From: SAR116 cluster bacterium
GTDB lineage: Bacteria > Pseudomonadota > Alphaproteobacteria > Puniceispirillales > GCA-002684695
Assembly (NCBI GenBank): GCA_002684695.1
Contig: NYVQ01000079.1
Span: 1 to 9,573 of the forward strand
Direction: 5' to 3'
DNA: 9,573 nucleotides
The notes under the pieces were generated by a model. It ran no database searches and was not told the DNA's origin. It saw only the letters and a program-made list of their open reading frames with translations. Shown in pieces: positions 7,206 to 9,573 of the stretch (the stretch's first letter is position 1; each line of letters starts with the position of its first letter). Position numbers and translations under genes: made by a program.

Positions 7206-8368
7206 ATGAGCAATAATATTAAATTTATGGAGAATGAAAATGCTTTTACAGTTCTTTCAAGAGCTCAAGAGCTAGAAAAAAAAAAGGTAAAGAAATTATA
7301 AATTTAGGCATTGGACAACCAGATTTTTCCCCTCCTAATATCATCATTGAAAATGCAATTCACTCGCTCAAAACTAGATCTCATGGCTATACCAATTCCA
7401 AAGGCTTGTTAGAACTCAGGCAAGAAATTTCAAATAATTACCTTAAATCATTCAGTAAGTCAGTTGACCCAGAAAATATTTTAATTTCTCCTGGAGCTAA
7501 ACCTATTTTATATATAGCTATTTCATTATTATCTAGCGGTGGAAATGAGGTAATCATTTCTAATCCAAGTTTTCCGATTTATAGATCAATAATCAATTAT
7601 TGTGGCTCAAAACCGGTATTTTTTGATTTGAAGGAACAAAATAATTTTAATTTTATTGCTGACGATATAATTGAAAAAATCAATGATAAAACAAAACTAA
7701 TAATCTTAAACACACCATGTAATCCCACAGGTAGTGTTATGATGCGATCAGAGCAAAAAAAACTTTTTAATTTTCTTAAAAATTTTAAAAATAAAATATA
7801 TGTATTAAGTGATGAGATATATTCAAAAATTATTTTTCATTCAAATGAAACAAGTCTCATAGAACAATCAGGATTATTAGACAACATAATAGTAGTAAAT
7901 GGACTTTCAAAATCACATTCAATGACTGGGTGGAGAATTGGTTGGGGCATCTTTCCTAATGAATTAATTGACGATGCAGTGAAATATGCAACAAACATAT
8001 ATTCATGTGTTAATAATTTTACTCAATATGCAGCTATTTCAGCATTAAGAGAAACAGACGAATATGTTGAAAATTTAAAAAAATCATTTGAAGAAAGAAC
8101 TATTTTGATGGTAAAGGGAATAAATCTTATTAATGGTTTTAGTTGTATATTTCCAAAAGGATCATTTTACTGTTATCCAAATATAAAAAAAACTGGCCTC
8201 ACCTCAAAAGAGCTTCAACATGAATTATTAGAAAAATTAGGCATTGCAACTATCGACGGTAATAATTTTGGTTTAAAAAATGATTGCTTTATAAGGATTT
8301 CTTGTTGCACATCTAAAAATAATATTAATAAAGCGTTAACTATTTTAAAAAATCACTTCAATAAATAG
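7206..8368 (+). CDS. Class I/II PLP-dependent aminotransferase, frameshifted at an A10 tract
   Basis: This is a fold-type I aminotransferase that moves an amino group between an amino acid and a 2-oxo acid using pyridoxal phosphate. The ATG at 7206 opens a frame encoding AFTVLSRAQELEKK and then hits a stop soon after the ten-A run at 7276-7285. The +1-shifted frame continues GKEIINLGIGQPDF directly and runs to 8368. Joined, the product is about 387 residues, full length for the family. In that numbering the PLP lysine is Lys236 (GLSKSHSMTGWR), with Asn173 (NPTG), Asp203 and Tyr206 (SDEIY), and substrate-carboxylate arginines Arg244 and Arg364. All are intact, and the reading frame after the break is clean, so decay is not evident. 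An annotation starting at TTG 7406 would miss the N-terminal 67 residues. Substrate is uncertain; aspartate or related amino acids are plausible. Confidence 0.88.
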
Positions 8369-8423
8369 CTATTTTTTTTATTTTTGCCTAAATTTTAGTC
8401 AATTTTTATAAATTTCTTATATT

Positions 8424-8439
8424 TTTATAATATTATAAA
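8424..8439. promoter_or_regulatory. Perfect 16-bp palindrome with TATAAT upstream of glnB
   Basis: TTTATAATATTATAAA is its own reverse complement and contains a perfect TATAAT (8426-8431) 60 bases before the glnB start. It could be the -10 region of the glnB promoter, an operator overlapping it, or a chance AT palindrome. A matching -35 is weak (TTTTTA at 8403-8408). No sigma-54 type GG-N10-GC element is seen. Confidence 0.3.
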
Positions 8440-8491
8440 GAAAAATTGGAAAATATATTTTAATAAGTTTACTAAACTTTTGGTGATTATT

Positions 8492-8830
8492 TTGAAAAAA
8501 ATTGAAGCAATTATTAAACCCTTCAAACTTGATGAAGTAAAAGAAGCTCTAAATGATGTAGGGGTTTCCGGATTAACTGTTTTTGAAGTTAAAGGGTTTG
8601 GAAGACAAAAAGGTCATACTGAATTATATAGAGGTGCTGAATATGTTGTTGATTTTCTTCCAAAAATTAAACTTGAATTCATTGTTGAAGATGAAAACTT
8701 GGATGTAGTTATTGATACTATTAAAAATAGTGCGCAAACAGGTAGAATAGGTGATGGAAAAATTTTTGTTTCAAATATAGAAGAAATTATAAGAATTAGG
8801 ACAGGCGAAAAAAATTCTGACGCTATTTGA
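8492..8830 (+). CDS. glnB: Nitrogen regulatory protein P-II
   Basis: PII is a homotrimeric cytoplasmic signal protein that senses 2-oxoglutarate, ATP/ADP and, through GlnD uridylylation, glutamine, and then controls glutamine synthetase and nitrogen regulators. Starting at TTG 8492 the product is 112 residues, exactly the family length, and begins with the canonical KKIEAIIKPFKLDEVKEAL. The T-loop carries Tyr51, the uridylylation site, in ELYRGAEY. The B-loop TGRIGDGK is at 83-90. In-frame TTG (8480) and GTG (8483) are alternative starts adding four or three residues, but GGTGA at 8482-8486 is better read as the Shine-Dalgarno for TTG 8492. glnA follows after 42 bases, so this is glnB of a glnBA operon; GlnK usually pairs with amtB instead. 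Confidence 0.95.
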   Translation: MKKIEAIIKPFKLDEVKEALNDVGVSGLTVFEVKGFGRQKGHTELYRGAEYVVDFLPKIKLEFIVEDENLDVVIDTIKNSAQTGRIGDGKIFVSNIEEIIRIRTGEKNSDAI

Positions 8831-8872
8831 AACTTTTAGTTAGAACAAAATTTTAATAATTGGAGAATGTTT

Positions 8873-9573
8873 ATGACGGACACGAAAACCATTTTAAAAA
8901 CCATAAAAGAAAATGATATTTCTTATGTAGATCTTAGATTTACTGACCCAAGGGGAAAACTTCAGCATGTGTCACAACATGTAAGCACTATCAATAAAGA
9001 AAGCCTTGAGGAAGGATTTATGTTTGACGGATCTTCAATAGCTGGATGGAAAGCAATTAATGAATCTGACATGCTTATGAAGCCTGATCTTAGCAGGTCT
9101 TTTCTTGATCCATTTAATGCTCAACCAACTTTAGCAATTTTTTGTGATATTCTTGAGCCAAGTACTGGAGTGCCTTATGACAGAGACCCAAGATCAACAG
9201 CAAAATCAGCTTTAAGTTATATGAATAGTATTGGTGTTGGTGATACCGCTTTCTTTGGACCAGAGCCTGAGTTTTTTATTTTTGATGATGTTAAGATGGA
9301 AGTTTCAAGCACTGTAAGTTATGCTGAAGTAGATTCTACAGAAAATCCAACAAATAGTTCGCGCGATTATGAAACTGGAAATATGGGGCACCGCCCAGGG
9401 GTTAAAGGTGGGTATTTCCCTATTCCACCAGTAGATAGCGGTCAAGATATTCGAAGTGAGATGGTTTCCGTTCTTGCTGATATGAATGTACCAATGGAAA
9501 AACATCATCATGAGGTTGCACCAGCACAACATGAGTTAGGCATACAGTTTGGAACACTTATCGAAACAGCTGA
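8873..9573 (+). CDS. glnA: Glutamine synthetase type I, 5' part (runs off the window)
   Basis: Glutamine synthetase joins ammonia to glutamate using ATP and is the main ammonium-assimilation enzyme. The frame is open from ATG 8873 to the window edge, giving 233 residues of roughly 470 expected. It starts MTDTKTILKTIKENDISYVD. The beta-grasp N-terminal domain includes FMFDGSSIAGW with Asp52. Metal-binding glutamates Glu131 and Glu133 lie in FGPEPEFF, and Glu214 (HHHEVA) and Glu221 (QHELG) are present. The adenylylated tyrosine and the ATP-site C-terminal half lie beyond the window. GGAGA stands seven bases before the start. Position directly after glnB implies joint transcription and control of GS activity through PII. 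The sequence fits the dodecameric GSI family. Confidence 0.97.
   Translation, partial: MTDTKTILKTIKENDISYVDLRFTDPRGKLQHVSQHVSTINKESLEEGFMFDGSSIAGWKAINESDMLMKPDLSRSFLDPFNAQPTLAIFCDILEPSTGVPYDRDPRSTAKSALSYMNSIGVGDTAFFGPEPEFFIFDDVKMEVSSTVSYAEVDSTENPTNSSRDYETGNMGHRPGVKGGYFPIPPVDSGQDIRSEMVSVLADMNVPMEKHHHEVAPAQHELGIQFGTLIETA

Noticed and set aside
7406..8368. Aminotransferase starting at TTG 7406 as a 320-residue protein
   Set aside because: The same frame is open and family-like from 7286, and the missing N-terminus is encoded from 7206 in the other frame; TTG 7406 is internal.
8361..8380. Intrinsic terminator after the aminotransferase
   Set aside because: A T-run is present at 8372-8379, but the preceding stem AAAT/ATTT has only four A/T pairs and overlaps the stop codon; too weak to call.
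9305..9532. Minus-strand open frame of 75 codons inside glnA
   Set aside because: It lies wholly opposite a well-supported glnA coding frame and resembles no known protein.

Overview
This window is a core-genome segment from an AT-rich alphaproteobacterium. The gene order tig-clpP-clpX-lon-hup-tRNA-Val on one strand and the adjacent pair glnB-glnA are both typical of Alphaproteobacteria. The low GC content and short intergenic gaps suggest a streamlined, probably marine lineage (SAR11-like or another AT-rich clade); this is an inference. The tRNA-His carries G-1 and C73, which argues against the Rhizobiales/Rhodobacterales/Caulobacterales group, whose tRNA-His has lost that pair.

Layout. Positions 1-7051 are read on the minus strand, so transcription runs from high to low coordinates: tRNA-His (6974-7051), a secreted DUF2147-type protein (6539-6943), trigger factor tig (5103-6500), clpP (4393-5043), clpX (3032-4297), lon (542-2953), the HU gene (131-406) and a truncated tRNA-Val (41-87). 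Positions 7206-9573 are on the plus strand: a class I/II aminotransferase (7206-8368, split by a frameshift in an A10 tract), glnB (8492-8830) and the first 233 codons of glnA (8873 to the window edge). The divergent control region is 7052-7205. No stretch longer than 300 bases lacks a gene.

How the genes fit together. The minus-strand block is a protein-quality-control cluster: Tig folds nascent chains, ClpXP and Lon degrade damaged or regulatory proteins, and HU is the nucleoid protein. A good match to a sigma-32 heat-shock promoter lies just upstream of clpP. The plus-strand end is nitrogen assimilation: the PII sensor GlnB and its downstream target glutamine synthetase, next to a transaminase.

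Unusual points. The first 46 bases are an exact inverted copy of an internal piece of the HU gene and replace the 3' part of tRNA-Val at a 6-base microhomology. This looks like an amplification or assembly chimera rather than biology. The aminotransferase frameshift is either a homopolymer error, a real lesion, or a candidate for slippage rescue. I found no CRISPR array, mobile element, toxin-antitoxin pair, defence gene or undescribed multi-gene system; apart from the points listed, the region is ordinary housekeeping DNA.
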